From Cercospora beticola (lineage: Eukaryota > Ascomycota > Dothideomycetes > Mycosphaerellales > Mycosphaerellaceae), in NCBI RefSeq assembly GCF_033473495.1, contig NC_088936.1, positions 2,852,001-2,916,000 on the forward strand: 64,000 nucleotides of DNA, given 5' to 3'. The position numbers and the translations under genes are program-made. The notes beneath the pieces are model-generated. The model was not told where the DNA came from. It searched no databases and saw nothing but the letters and a program-made list of their open reading frames with translations. Positions 34,739 to 46,083 of the stretch are shown piece after piece (the first letter of the stretch is position 1; each line of letters opens with the position of its first letter).

Positions 34739-36764
34739 GTCCCTTTCATGGCGGAACTTGACACTGTCGAAGGGGCTGAGGTGATGGCTGGATCGGGAAC
34801 GCCGGCGAGACATCATCACAATAGCGCGCTGTATGTCGATGAAGGACAGATCAATGGGCACTTGTCAAGTACGCCCGGCCTCGGGGAATGAACCTCCAGG
34901 GTCACTGTAAATAGCCTGCGTATCGATGACCCACTGCTGCTGGCTGATCATACTCCACCGTGCATCGTAATGATGTTTACGCTTGTTTGATGAGAGACTA
35001 AGATCCATTGTTAGCACATCAGGCCTTAGGGAAATGCTGAGGTCTCGCGCCGCTAGCATGATCGTAGCTGGACTTTCAACGACTCCCAATGACCGTCTCC
35101 GTCGCAGCGGATACCATAGAGGACGGCGTTTCGACCCTGTGGGATGCACATGGCAAGCACGCGGCCACGACATTCTCGCGAAGAAAAGGCCTCCGTATAG
35201 GTGGGTAAGCTGTCGCTTTCCCTCCTCTCCGAGTGCAGTCGTTTCTCTAATGATATCCCATCCTGTTGCTCGCAGTTCTTGGAAAAGCATGGGACGCATC
35301 GCTCGATACTGGTTCGATCCAAGGGAGTGCAGGAGAGATGTCCGTGGTGCAGCTTTGGTGTCCTCCCCATGGTCTTTCGGGCCGAGCCGGATGACTAACC
35401 CACAAATTTGGTCGGCCCTCGTTCGAACGTCACACGTATACTCTCACGCATCAACATTCTCTGGCCAGGGGCACAGCATGGCTTCCCGTAACCAGCGGCG
35501 CACTTTAAATTGTCGTTGATTCGAAGCTCAAGACCATAGCCCCTGAGCGCTGCTCACAGAAGTGCCCGCGGACGAGAAGAGATGACTGCCGGCTGTCCGA
35601 CGCTGCCAACTCGTGCTCGTGGCATACAGGTCCTCTTGGACAAGATGCAGTCACGACCCTCTGGTCACGTATAACGTTGCTAGTCTTAGGTTTGGTCGAT
35701 TCGCCTGCTCGTGGTCACACGAGAGTGACTGCAAGCCGGCGGGGAAGTCGTGTCGCCATATGCTGTGACCAGCATGGAACGCAGAGCACGTACCACTTTC
35801 CGCGGCTTCTCTTACAGGAGCGCCCTACTCATTGTGCGAGCGATCAGCGCCTACATGCATGAGTGCGCGGGGAACGCCTGAAGAGGAATGCGAGTCACCA
35901 CAAGGTGGACCCCCAGCGTGGAACTGCAGGTTTGCAATACTATTCCCGGCTTCTCTCCTGCCGATTGGCCTCACGACTGATCTCACGACTTTCTCAGCTG
36001 CCACTGCCACGCTCGAGCCATGGTCTCTAGTCGGAAAAGATGTTTCCATTGCGACGGCCCTAGAGACTATCGCACCAGGCAGTCCTCGTAAAATGGGAGT
36101 ACTCCGACGAATGGTGCGCGACCGCTCAGGAGAAAAGGAATTGGCGTCCAGGTTGTACCAACTGCTTTACTCATCACAAATCTGCTGAAGGCTGGAATCA
36201 TCAAAGCAGCGAGGGCTATGACAGCAGGGGCCTGTTGAAGACTGTTGCACCAGACTGATACAAAAATGCACTCTGGCGTGGTGGCGTGGGGGCTGGTGAA
36301 GCCCGGCCTTACGCATGTCGTTCACAAAACTGGTGTACAGTTGCCTACCCAGGTCGTTGCAAGAAAGCGATCATGTAAAACAACCAACCTTAAGTATCAC
36401 AAGTCACCTTTGCAAGGTCGTCGTTGACCATGAATGAGCCATCTGCACTCCCATCCGACTGCGCAACTGAGGGCGGTCGAGCTTAACGCTTATTCGTGAA
36501 TCACTTTTACTTTGGCGAGAACCGGCGTACTGGATATTGGCAGCGCTTCACTCGGCTAGCGCGGGCGCTAGACGATGTCCCTCGTTTACGGGTAGGCCCG
36601 AATATCTCCCATCTTGTCGGACTACCCTCCCTAACCTTGGCCATAGTCTATTAGTCCAATCTTCAGACTTCTGAGAGCTGGAAGGGGAAAGTATCTGAAA
36701 CCATCAAAGTTTCCGAAGGGACTACCAGGGTCGCGAAATTTCGATCGGATCTACTCGCCATGCT
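34739..36764. other. Intergenic, no supportable gene
   Basis: About 2 kb. A minus-strand frame 35370-35053 has a protein-like composition (several Cys, acidic/basic segments) but I could not find a matching exon or family. Frames at 35832-36188 on both strands look like shadows. I see no transposon ends. Confidence 0.4.
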
Positions 36765-37466
36765 TCATTCTTCCCCAGAGGCAAGGCCTGCGCCTTTGAC
36801 AGCTCTTGTCAAAATCTCCATTACAACCGCATCCTTGCTGCGCGAGTACTCCTGCATACCCACTCCTTTCTCCTTCGCCGCCTGCGCACACTCTCTCTTC
36901 GTTTGCGCATACAGTTCGCGATCACTTGAGTTATCTTTCAACCAATCTCTGAAGATCCAATGCCGCGCAACCATTGCGCATCGCGGGCCGAATACATGCA
37001 GATTGCAGGAGATGGGCTCTGAAGCGATAAAGAGACGGTGCTCATACCAGCTCGGTTCGCGGAGAAGGTATTGGAAGCCTGCAGCTTCAAGGCGGGGAAC
37101 GTAGAACGGTTCAAATGGACGAGCGATTTCCGAGAGGACGAGATCAATGTCTATAATTGCCTTTGCAGGAAGTCCTGGGACAGCTGTGGAGCCTACGTGA
37201 GAGATTGATAGAATTTTGACTTGCTTTCCATCTTCAGCAGCTTGTTGCGACTCCCACGCGGATGTGATACGAGACTTGAAGATGTCGAAGTAAGTAGGCC
37301 ACTCCGGATCCGGCTCAATAATATCAAGGCTTGCAGGAACCTTTCGCTCCGAGATCCGTTCTGTAGAAGCCCCGTCATCATCGAGCGGGTGTAGAATTTC
37401 GGAGACGGAAAAGCAGCTCAGGAAATCCTGCATTCCAGCCGCTGAAGCCGAGGACGAAGTCGACAT
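36765..37466 (-). CDS. GrpB/UPF0157 family protein
   Basis: Single exon, 233 residues. After a ~45-residue N-terminal extension comes a GrpB-type nucleotidyltransferase-fold domain: DPEWPTYFDIFKSRI, then SISHVGSTAVPGLPAKAIID, which carries the conserved H-GST..PGL.AK..ID signature. Further conserved pieces are EHRLFIAS, NLHVFGP and RDWLKDN. In bacteria this domain occurs alone or fused to dephospho-CoA kinase; the fungal role is unknown. There is no signal peptide, so it is likely cytosolic. The ATG at 37466 is the natural start. Confidence 0.88.
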   Translation of the reverse strand: MSTSSSASAAGMQDFLSCFSVSEILHPLDDDGASTERISERKVPASLDIIEPDPEWPTYFDIFKSRITSAWESQQAAEDGKQVKILSISHVGSTAVPGLPAKAIIDIDLVLSEIARPFEPFYVPRLEAAGFQYLLREPSWYEHRLFIASEPISCNLHVFGPRCAMVARHWIFRDWLKDNSSDRELYAQTKRECAQAAKEKGVGMQEYSRSKDAVVMEILTRAVKGAGLASGEE

Positions 37467-39403
37467 CTTGTAAGTAGACTGATCGCTGCAGACTCGGATC
37501 GTATACTACTACGGGGCACTGTCGCCTCTTGTCGAGGCAAGGAAAGAACGAGAGATTTCTGTTTCGATCGTGCTGTCTGAACGATTGTACCCGAAACCGA
37601 GATCATGGATCCCGAGGTGGACCCGAGCATGCCGAGCGAACACTACTCTCCTCTTCTCACTCGGCACTCGACCACTCGCAGTTCTCGAACAAGCATTCAG
37701 CTATGCCCATGACCTCGTATCGCCGCAAGACCTCGCCACGCTACCAGTTCGCGCATGTGTTCGCACTCAGCTGAAGACGACCCCGCTCTGCAAAGACCGC
37801 GCCTTGCGCGCCCTTCAGCCGCTCTGTACCCTGGTCCCGCTGGCAGCAAAGGATTCAATCGAGGAGAAGACGCCGAGAGCATAGTCTGGTTCCATTTATG
37901 ACCTTGAGAAAAAGCCGGAAAGACTGCCTGTTTTCAGGCTTGCGTCCCAACACGGGCGTTTTTCCTTTCGATCTAGCTTACGCATCAAAACCGTGCCGAA
38001 GGTGACACCAAGTGGCTTCGAAACGATCGCAGAACGTGGGCCGTTTCTTCTATACCAATCATCAAGCCTGCACAAGGCGACAATGCGCAGACTTGACGGC
38101 CATCCAGCGTGGGGGTAACACGCGACTTCATGCACTATTGCATGAAAGCAGCGCCGCCGCGTTTCATGCGACCTGTCACGCAAGCACCGCTCGTGCCATC
38201 GATACTTCTCTACTGCAGGATCACAGCAGCTTAGCCTTTCCTGCGTGCATTGCGAGTTATCCTATATCTCCGCATCGGCTGCCTGCCATCTCTTGCGGAC
38301 TCCTGCATTGCAGAATATACGTATCACCTGAGCACTCGCATCGTTGTGTTCCTGCATTCGCAGACCGCGGTTATGCGAAATTCAAGCAGGTGGGAGCAAT
38401 AACATATTTAGATAGCGACCATGGGATCGCATCTGCTGATGAACCATTGCTCTTTTGCTACTCATCTTGAAGCGCGGGAATCTGAAGTCTGAACTCTGTG
38501 AACACCGCACCAAAATTGCTACTGCTGCACCAACGAAGCTACGCTTGACCGCAAACTCACCATTGCATCCACACTAAGATGGCAGCTTCGACTCGGCTGG
38601 ACGTAAAGCCCCATGAAGCCCGCGAGGACCGGACTGCGCACATTGCTATGGCGTACCGCGATAATCTGCCTGGGCTGCAACGGTACTGGTAAGCAAAAGT
38701 TATCGCCACGCTGCGCTTGCCAGATTTACGAGCCCAAGAGGCTCTGTTCATCGCGTACTGCTGTCAGCGGGACGATGTACACGATATATTGATGGACGAA
38801 TACGATATGGAGCCATATGACGATGAGCCTATCCCTCAGATTGACAGGTATAAACAGTGATACGCCGTGAGTTCAGTGCATCTGCATACTATCAAAAAGA
38901 CTGCACAGCTGATACATTTACAAGGGGCAATTCCAAACGCTCTTGTCTCGCCTCACAGTGAGGAGATGCATTGCGCATTAGCACAACCTTCCGGCCGAAG
39001 TCAAGACAGGATATGAAAGCACAGGCAAAGGTATGGCCTTTTCCCCTTGGAGCATCGGCCGCCATTCGCTGTGGGCAAGACATCTACGAAACTCTGCTGC
39101 GTCGACTAAGAATTATGGATTGAGGACAACACGGTGCTGGTGGCAAATTCGCACATCAACGGAAAAGGAAGGCTGGACCACAAGTCTTAGCACGTTGAAC
39201 GTATTCACACTGCGGCAGGACTATTTTGCAGGGTGTATCTACAGTCATTGACTGGGATATAGAAGCATCGAAAAGCCTCAAAACAGGCTACAGCATGAGT
39301 CGGCGCTCTCTCGCGCTCCGATCTGAACCAGACATTCGCGTGGTCTTAAAGTGTTACAAGAGTCCTCGGAAACTCAAGATCTGCGATCCATTTCAATTGG
39401 TCT
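37467..39403. other. Gene-poor stretch with two short interrupted frames
   Basis: About 1.9 kb. Two plus-strand frames each carry one internal stop: 37605-37901 (TGA at 37710) and 38579-38860 (TAA at 38690). Both continue in phase after the stop (see findings). Nothing else recognisable. Confidence 0.4.
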
Positions 39404-40136
39404 TTACAACTGACTTGCTGGCAAAAGAAGGTTGCAATTTTCGAATTCAACGAAGATCATTTCCATGCCATCGTGATAGATTGGAACGCGCCAGATTAGC
39501 ACTGCGCTTGCTGCAGTCAAATTGTATGAACAAAATACTAATGCTTGAACGGTTTTGTGGTCCCCGGATCCTCGATACCCTTCTCGCTGCAGCTTTGGTT
39601 GCCTTTCGCCGAAGCCCACGTCTTCTGCAATGTCGGAAAGTATGCCCTGGACCTCGTTCATCGAATGCGCAGAGCTCAACAAACATTCCAAAGATGTTGC
39701 CGTATCGTATGCGCCAGATGCGAGGCTCATGACGCTCCGAAGGTCCGGCCCATTGCATTTCTACGCCTTCTGCTGCCTCGCGTTGCTCGTTGTCTCCTCC
39801 AATGCAGTCCTAACAGCATCTGAACTGTCATGAAGGACAGTTCAGATAGTCCCCGATATATCGTCGTACCTCCAGCGTGTCTACGATCCAGTCCACTGAT
39901 AGCACCACTTCACCGACCCCCAGTTCAGGGAATCGTTCCAGCATACTTTTCATCACGTTTCCAAGCAGCTCCGGTATTTCCTGCGGCTGTTCCAATTCTC
40001 GAACACGCTCCATATCCTGCAGTCGCTTTCGGTTCATCTGCCAGCTGTTGTGATAATCCCAAATGGTAAGCAAAGCTTGCGGATGGCGAGACCAGTTCCA
40101 AGACGTTGGTTCATTTTTCATCGATTGGTTTTCCAT
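39404..40136 (-). CDS. Possible hypothetical gene (first exon plausible, rest uncertain)
   Basis: The minus-strand frame from ATG 40136 encodes a protein-like, mostly helical stretch rich in Glu, Leu and Met (for example LQDMERVRELEQPQEIPELL and VVLSVDWIVDTLE). A donor GTACGA at 39869 in phase 0 could be joined to TAG acceptors at 39807 (tgttag) or 39761; the latter leads into a frame open to 39404 (207 residues in total). The intron would contain the hairpin at 39818-39847. The branch site is poor and the second exon could be wrong. No family recognised. Confidence 0.3.
39818..39847. repeat. Perfect 12-bp inverted repeat with a 6-nt loop
   Basis: Arms ATCTGAACTGTC (39818-39829) and GACAGTTCAGAT (39836-39847) are perfectly complementary, with the loop ATGAAG between them. 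It could form an RNA hairpin or be a remnant of a small inverted-repeat element. It lies in the putative intron or 3' part of the minus-strand frame at 40136. A perfect 12-bp arm pair with so short a loop is unlikely by chance in 64 kb. Confidence 0.85.
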
Positions 40137-42815
40137 GACCTAATTCTCTTGAGTGTCACTCTGGCTACCCGTCAGCTGCTGTCAGTCACCTCACCAAGCG
40201 AAGTGGAGGAGCTTACACCCTGATCATTGAGAATATGGGCGATTGGCAACCTCCTGTAGTCGTTCGTATTCGCCGGTTGACTTCCGTCAACTTTGCTCTG
40301 GCTTTGTCTCTGCATTGTGCTGATGTAGCGTTCAGGTTGAAGCGATGCGACTTTCCGAGAGATACTTCTCGCCTGAATGCATCATCAAGATCTCGAGCTG
40401 GAATTCTTTTTCCTGGTTTGCCTTCCTGCAGCTTGGATGCGGCACAGCTATGACATGCAGCGCAGAAACAAGTGGAGTCCCTTGCACTGGATTTGATACC
40501 ACATGCCTCATCCCTCAGCGTCGTCAAAAGCTACCATTTTTCACCGTCCAGTGCCGCAGTCGTCCAATCACGTAACGTGATCTATCAGACGCGGGCGAAA
40601 GAACACCCATCCAGCCCGTCCTGCATTCTTGGATCACATGGCATACGTATTGTCCATTTCTGGTCTTCCTTCACATACTTGGAACCGTTCTCGAATTGGA
40701 CACGTCAAGAAATCTCAAGAAAGAGCCGTGCTGTCCAGCTGTATGTCAGCGTCATGGTGCCGATGCTCAACTGGGCATCTAACCGCTCGCCTCCATCGGC
40801 CCTGCCGCCCTGCATACCTAAGTGGAGATTCAGCCCGTTCCCGGTTACGATGTTCTGCCTCTTTTCGGCTGCTCGCATCCTCGCATGAGAGCAGTGTAAC
40901 ATTTGCCGCGGGGCGTCCAGCCTTGTTGATGATGGTTTTTGCATTATTGCAGTGGCGGGGGAAGACAACCTTTCGTGTAAATCGTAGAGGTCAGGCGTAC
41001 TGTGCACTTGCGGCTAATTCTTCTCCCTTGAGCTGAGGCACTGGTCAGCATGACATCTCCATTGCTTGTAGAGTGACCTGTGGTGGCACATCGGGTTTCG
41101 ACATGCGCATGTAAGCCGTCGCCACACGTACCTAGACGATAGCAGTAGTTGCAATATATTGATGCAAGGCACAGACCAGACTCGCAATCAAATCGCCATG
41201 GCATCCTGTGAACCCACCAATCAAAGCTCTTGTTCAGTGTCGCTGAGGAGTCTCTACGCAAGGCCGAATGTGAGCGAGCCGCTTGCCGACGACTATTGCG
41301 ATGTCACGGTTTACCGATGACCAAACCCCGGCTATACGCCATGATCTCCTCATTAGATTTGACTCTGCTACCCTGTTCGATAGCATGCAGGACAATCTCT
41401 TTCTGCTTACTGTGTGCTGTTCAAGCTGTACCTCCTGGGAGGAAGAATTGGAGCCAAGACCCAGTTCGCATTCTCTGAAGGTTGTCCAGGCAGGCTGCAA
41501 GAGACGTGTTAGCAGACCCCGAGATCAAAGTTCAGGTGTTATGCCCTGCGATGCCCAGGGGTTGTGCAAGGAGTCCATCTGCACACCAATGCGGGTTCCA
41601 TCTACTCAAACCATTCACTATTTGAACGAGGACTAAGTTCCGGTGGTATGCACGAGAGGTGCTGTCTTGACGGCTAAGCGAAAGCTCAGCCGTGGAGGCA
41701 AATTCCTTCGAGCATTGTCACCTTTTGTCGCCTAAATTCGGTCCGAAAATCTTGGGGTAGCACAAGGAATTCTAAGGTGCAATTATGGGAAGCACCTGGT
41801 GAGAGGAGTGATATTGGAGCTTTGTTGCAAGCGCAGGCACTTTGCGTATATAGTGATTCGGCTCCAAGAATCATTGGTGGGCCAGTGTGGTTGCTGATGA
41901 TGCCAGAGTGAGCAATGCTTAGGGGCTCAACCTTTGCGTAGAACCTAGGAGCTAGATCGAAGGACCACTGTAGTAAGAGCCAGAGAGTCCAGAGAAGACA
42001 AGAGACGGCACATGAATTCAGCCTCTTGGACCCCGACCCTCCTGCTTTCCTTCTTCTCGCTGGGGGCCATTTTGTGTCGTGCGCCATTTGACTCATCAAA
42101 TGGACGGCCAGACATTGTTGTTAGCGTGAGAATACCATGGAATGATCGACGCGGCAGTTTGTTGTATGTATCTCCGATGTGTGGATGCATGCATGGGCCG
42201 CGTTCTGCTCTTTCCAGCTTTCGTGCGCGGCGCGCCTACTCCCTATCTGGCGGATATCTCCTCTCATATCTTCCATTCCCTGGTCATGGAATATCCTCAC
42301 TACAACTGTCCGATCTACTCCGCAGATGCTTTCTGAATGGTTAGCCCTCCATCGGCGTTGGCCCCATCATTGATCGAAGAAATACTGTAACCCGTATGTC
42401 AGCAAAGGAAAGAAAGAGCTTCGGAGAATGGCAGAGGAAAGAGCACGAAATGTTTCATCGGCAACGAGAGTCGATATGCGTCGGCTTCAAGATGTGAGCA
42501 AGAGATCCGAATGACGATGCATGTCCTCTGTGGAGCAGCGCGCACAGGGTAGATGAGCACCTGGAGAGCGAACGAGGAATAAGAAATTCCAGCGAGCACA
42601 GATATGAGACCGCGATGAAGTGCGATGGGGCATCGTCAATGATACATGTATACGAGCGTTGCCGTCGCCGACTTGGACCGCAAACAGAATAATATGGCAA
42701 CTGTAACTCTATTCCAACCGAGTTGGGAAATGAAATTGCTCAAGCCATGCGGCCCAAAGACCGTAAGCAGCCAGTCCCTCTCTCTCATAGACTGACACTA
42801 TGATTTGCCAGCTCA
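40137..42815. other. Gene-poor region, no confident gene
   Basis: About 2.7 kb. The most protein-like frame is on the minus strand at 42096-41686 (136 residues from ATG, with a hydrophobic segment LLWTLWLLLQW and several Cys), but it has no family match and overlaps plus-strand frames. A minus-strand frame at 40527-40213 has a few Cys near its N-terminus. I see no transposase, reverse transcriptase or terminal repeats. Confidence 0.4.
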
Positions 42816-43981
42816 TCATACGACACTCTTCTCAGTCTGTAGTCAAAGGTCAGCAACCAGAACGCGTTCTGAACTCTCGCATCACTCACCTCGACCACGT
42901 GGACAAAATCGATCTTTCCGCACTCTGACGAAGGTCTGTAGTTGCCGTTAGATACTTCAGAGTCATTCTTCCTCGTACCCTTCGACGAGCCCATGCTTCG
43001 GAGTACTCTCGACAGAGTCGCCAGACCCAACGCCCTTCCGAACGTGCTCCCCGCGACCGCCTTTCGAATCGCCGGTAGGCAAACAGCAATTAGAGCCACT
43101 GTACATTCAATCATGGTCCAAAAGACCTCAGCGGATACGATTCCCAAGACATCGTAGGTCGGAAGGCCCATCACCGTTGTACGATTCATGGCTTCTGAGG
43201 GAATACCAGTCTGAATGAAGACTGCCATTCGCACGAATGCAGCCGCTGTTGCGATAGATCCCAGCATGAAGCAGCATGTGATTGATATCTTGTTAGAAAA
43301 GGACAGGTTGAGCTGGAAGATCCATGGAATGGGCAGTAAAAGGACAAACAGATCCAGGCAGGCATCGAGGATGGTGTATATGACCGTGGGCAGGAAACCA
43401 AAGGGACACTTCTCAGCGATCTCGCCCAGTGATCCCCAGTTGGAACTGAAACTTGTTCCGCAATCGAACAGCAGGCCAAAGAAGAATGCTACTGTCCAGC
43501 CAGCGACGATGGCAATCAAGGTCCAGTTAGCCACATTGAAGGCCTTGTACGATCCGAAGAAGCGACGATAGAGGAACAAGATTGCAAGTCGGATCAGCCC
43601 AAGCTGCAATGGTTGCAGGAAGAACACGACCCAGAATGTCTTGGCCAGCACGATCCAAGCAGGTCCGGCCGTCGTGTACCAGTTCTCGACGTCCTCCGGG
43701 CTTGAGTGGGAACCAACGGCGCCCTCAGATGCTCCCCAACAGATTATGGCAGAGCTACCGTAGAGCAGAATCTACATTCGTGTGTCAGATTTGCATGTAA
43801 GTCATCCTGTCGAAGATGCACTCACCATGGCTGCAACACATAGGTAGTCATCGATATGCCATCGGTACTTGAAGGTATCTCCGGTGTTCCCTTGAGACAA
43901 GCGAAGGCCTAGGGCAAGGGTGGCCAAGACGGTCAAGACCAAGGTAAGAATGAGCGTGCTGGCCTCAGTAATGGCGTACAT
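42816..43981 (-). CDS. Fungal rhodopsin-domain integral membrane protein (PTH11-like, seven TM)
   Basis: Exons 43981-43826, 43771-42890 and 42836-42816, all joined in phase 0, giving 352 residues. Introns are 54 and 53 bp (GTGAGT...TAG and GTGAGT...CAG). The GTG at 44014 is not a start; the first ATG is at 43981. Seven hydrophobic segments are visible, with the family-typical WHIDDYLCVAAM at the end of TM1/loop, W..AKTFWVVFFLQPLQLGLIRLAIL.FLYRR in the middle, and DACLDLFVLLLPIPWIFQLN. The C-terminal ~60 residues are cytosolic and Ser-rich. Members of this family include Pth11-like surface receptors, but this one lacks an N-terminal CFEM domain. If the last intron is retained the protein ends at 42785 instead. 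It is divergent from the UstYa-family gene. Confidence 0.87.
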
Positions 43982-44562
43982 GATTGCGAGTTGAAAGCTG
44001 ACGTGGCACACCACAGTAGATGCGAACAGCTCTGCTTTATGTCAGAGATGAATTCCAGGAGACATTGTTCAACCCAACGGAGGTCTGATCTGGACTCCTC
44101 TTCTCAACGGTCGGCCTGATTGATCTTGCACTGTACCATACTTCAGTTCGATCAAATGGTGTGGCGTGTCGCTTTTGCTCATGCGCCTGCAGGCGACGCG
44201 GGTGGAAGTCCTGGAACTACTCCTTCTGGTTCGATCCGGAAGAATTCTGTGGCGTGGTTTGACACTTGCAGCATCGTGAACGCCTTCTGTTATACTAGCG
44301 TATAGAATCTGGACCAACTTTGAAACTCCCGGTAATAGGTGTCTCCACTATAGCCAGCAAGCTGACTATGCAGATACGGAGGACTCATGACTCGGCATTG
44401 TCGGCATTGCGCCACATCGGCTCCTTTCCCACGTCACGCACGTGGGAATACACCCGACACGGGCTTGCGGTCGTAGATCACACTCGCCCATTTGGAACCT
44501 TTCGTCGTGACAAGAATGCACTTGGTCATCGTCCTAATCACCAACTAACAACCAAGTTAGCG
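43982..44562. promoter_or_regulatory. Shared divergent promoter region
   Basis: 580 bp between the divergent starts of the rhodopsin-domain gene (minus) and the UstYa-family gene (plus). The UstYa frame is open back to 44320 but the segment before 44563 lacks family features, so I count it as leader. No specific operator was recognised. Confidence 0.45.
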
Positions 44563-45375
44563 ATGGGAGAACAACTTTCGATCGAGCAGGAGACACTGCT
44601 TGGCCACGATGTTCCTCAAAAACTGCATCGCAGACACGCCCTGAGCTGGTTGTTCACGTCGTTACTGCTCCTCTCGAATCTGGTGTTCGGTCTTGGCTGG
44701 GCTATTACATGGTTTCGAATCGATCACGCCCAGAATCTTCGTTCATCATCGACACTTCCTTCGACCGCAAAGCAAGCATTGCATGATAACATTGCTTCTG
44801 TGCACAAGCTGCCTCAAAGGCCGGTCCAGTTCCACTGGTACACCAGGTACAGCTCCCTAAACTACACAGAAAGCGAATCAGCTTGGAACGACATCAATAC
44901 AGCGCACGGCTATATCGCTGTCGACCACGAATATGCAGAACAGAACAACTGGAGTCCGTCGATGGCAGTTCCCGAAGACGGAGGGAAGGCCCTGTACCTG
45001 CTCGAAAGTTACCATCAGCTCCACTGTCTGAAAATTGTCCGGAAACTTTTTTTCGAGAGCCAGGCTGGACTTCCCTTGACGCTGCCTGTCCAGCATGTCA
45101 GACACTGCTTCGATGCTTTTCGGCAATTCATCATGTGCCACGCGGACGCCACGCCCCTTTACACTCTTGGACACCATACAAGCGGCGACGGACAGTGGCA
45201 TATGTGCAATGACTGGTCTGCACTACGCCAGTACGCCACTGAACGGTCGGCATGTTTCCATGACCGGGTTGGCCACGAGGCCGTAGAAGATCAATTTGGG
45301 GACTGTGATGACGGATCTGATGGGTTAGTTGTCGATGAGCCAGCCATCGATCTCAGTAGCATAATGCCAGGTTGA
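44563..45375 (+). CDS. UstYa family (DUF3328) protein
   Basis: Intronless, 270 residues from ATG 44563. A short cytosolic N-terminus is followed by one membrane segment at about 28-50 (FTSLLLLSNLVFGLGWAI), then a lumenal domain. It carries both DUF3328 signatures: YHQLHC at 150-155, and RHCFDAFRQFIMCHAD starting at about 180. UstYa-type proteins act in oxidative cyclisation of ribosomal peptides (ustiloxin/dikaritin) and in other secondary-metabolite clusters. The HxxHC motifs are thought to bind metal. No precursor peptide with repeated cores, tyrosinase or methyltransferase is adjacent, so its pathway is unknown. An earlier ATG at 44320 would add 81 residues without any family feature. Confidence 0.88.
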   Translation: MGEQLSIEQETLLGHDVPQKLHRRHALSWLFTSLLLLSNLVFGLGWAITWFRIDHAQNLRSSSTLPSTAKQALHDNIASVHKLPQRPVQFHWYTRYSSLNYTESESAWNDINTAHGYIAVDHEYAEQNNWSPSMAVPEDGGKALYLLESYHQLHCLKIVRKLFFESQAGLPLTLPVQHVRHCFDAFRQFIMCHADATPLYTLGHHTSGDGQWHMCNDWSALRQYATERSACFHDRVGHEAVEDQFGDCDDGSDGLVVDEPAIDLSSIMPG

Positions 45376-46083
45376 TCCATAAAACCTGCATTGTCCCGTA
45401 ATAGTACGTAGTCAATTACTACGCACCCCAACACGTTCGGCTTGCCCGCTTGACAGCTCACAGCCACCATGCGCATTCTTTTTGACACCATAAAGCAGGC
45501 AAAATCGGGTCAATTGAGACCGAGTCATGCGTCTTGGTTCATGTCTGGACCCAATGCCATAACGGGTAGCTGTCGAGTCAGCGAATATACTTCAAACGCT
45601 TTCCAAACGCCAAGACATAAACGGTCGTCGCTTAGAAAGATATGTCATGACACATATTCGCCCAACAGAACGTGCCGCTCGCGTGGCTGCACAGATCAGT
45701 CGCCAACCAAAGAACAACCAGATCTAGACTTCAAGCCTGCCACAAGCAAGGGCTTTGACATCGGAAATTTCTGAGTCGAGGGTCACGATGCCAATTCCTT
45801 GCTCGCATGCTCTGACCATCGGGTGTAACAATAGTCATACTAGGCGTTCGACTACGGCCGGATGGCTGAGAGCGATGACAATTGACGTCGCCTCCTGTTT
45901 TCTTGGTGCGCAGCACGGCAGAGTTGTAGCCACGGCACCGAGAGCGCGGCATGGGATGCCCGCTTGTATAAGACTTGGAGTTGATCTGCATCTGTACATG
46001 CTTGTCAGTGCAGAATCAACACGCTCGTTATCTTTCTTCAGCACCATTCGCAGCAACCCCAGGGCTTCTTCCCACACAGCACC
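45376..46083. other. Intergenic, no gene seen
   Basis: About 700 bp between the UstYa-family gene and the 8-Cys secreted protein. Only short overlapping frames; the last part should be the promoter of the gene at 46084. Confidence 0.5.

Noticed and set aside
37467..42815. Degraded transposon in the gene-poor stretch
   Set aside because: I found no transposase, reverse transcriptase, long terminal repeats or target-site duplications; only the 12-bp hairpin stands out.
34000..46000. RiPP gene cluster built from the KR peptide and the UstYa-family protein
   Set aside because: They are 10 kb apart, the peptide has no repeated core, and no tyrosinase, P450 or methyltransferase lies between them.
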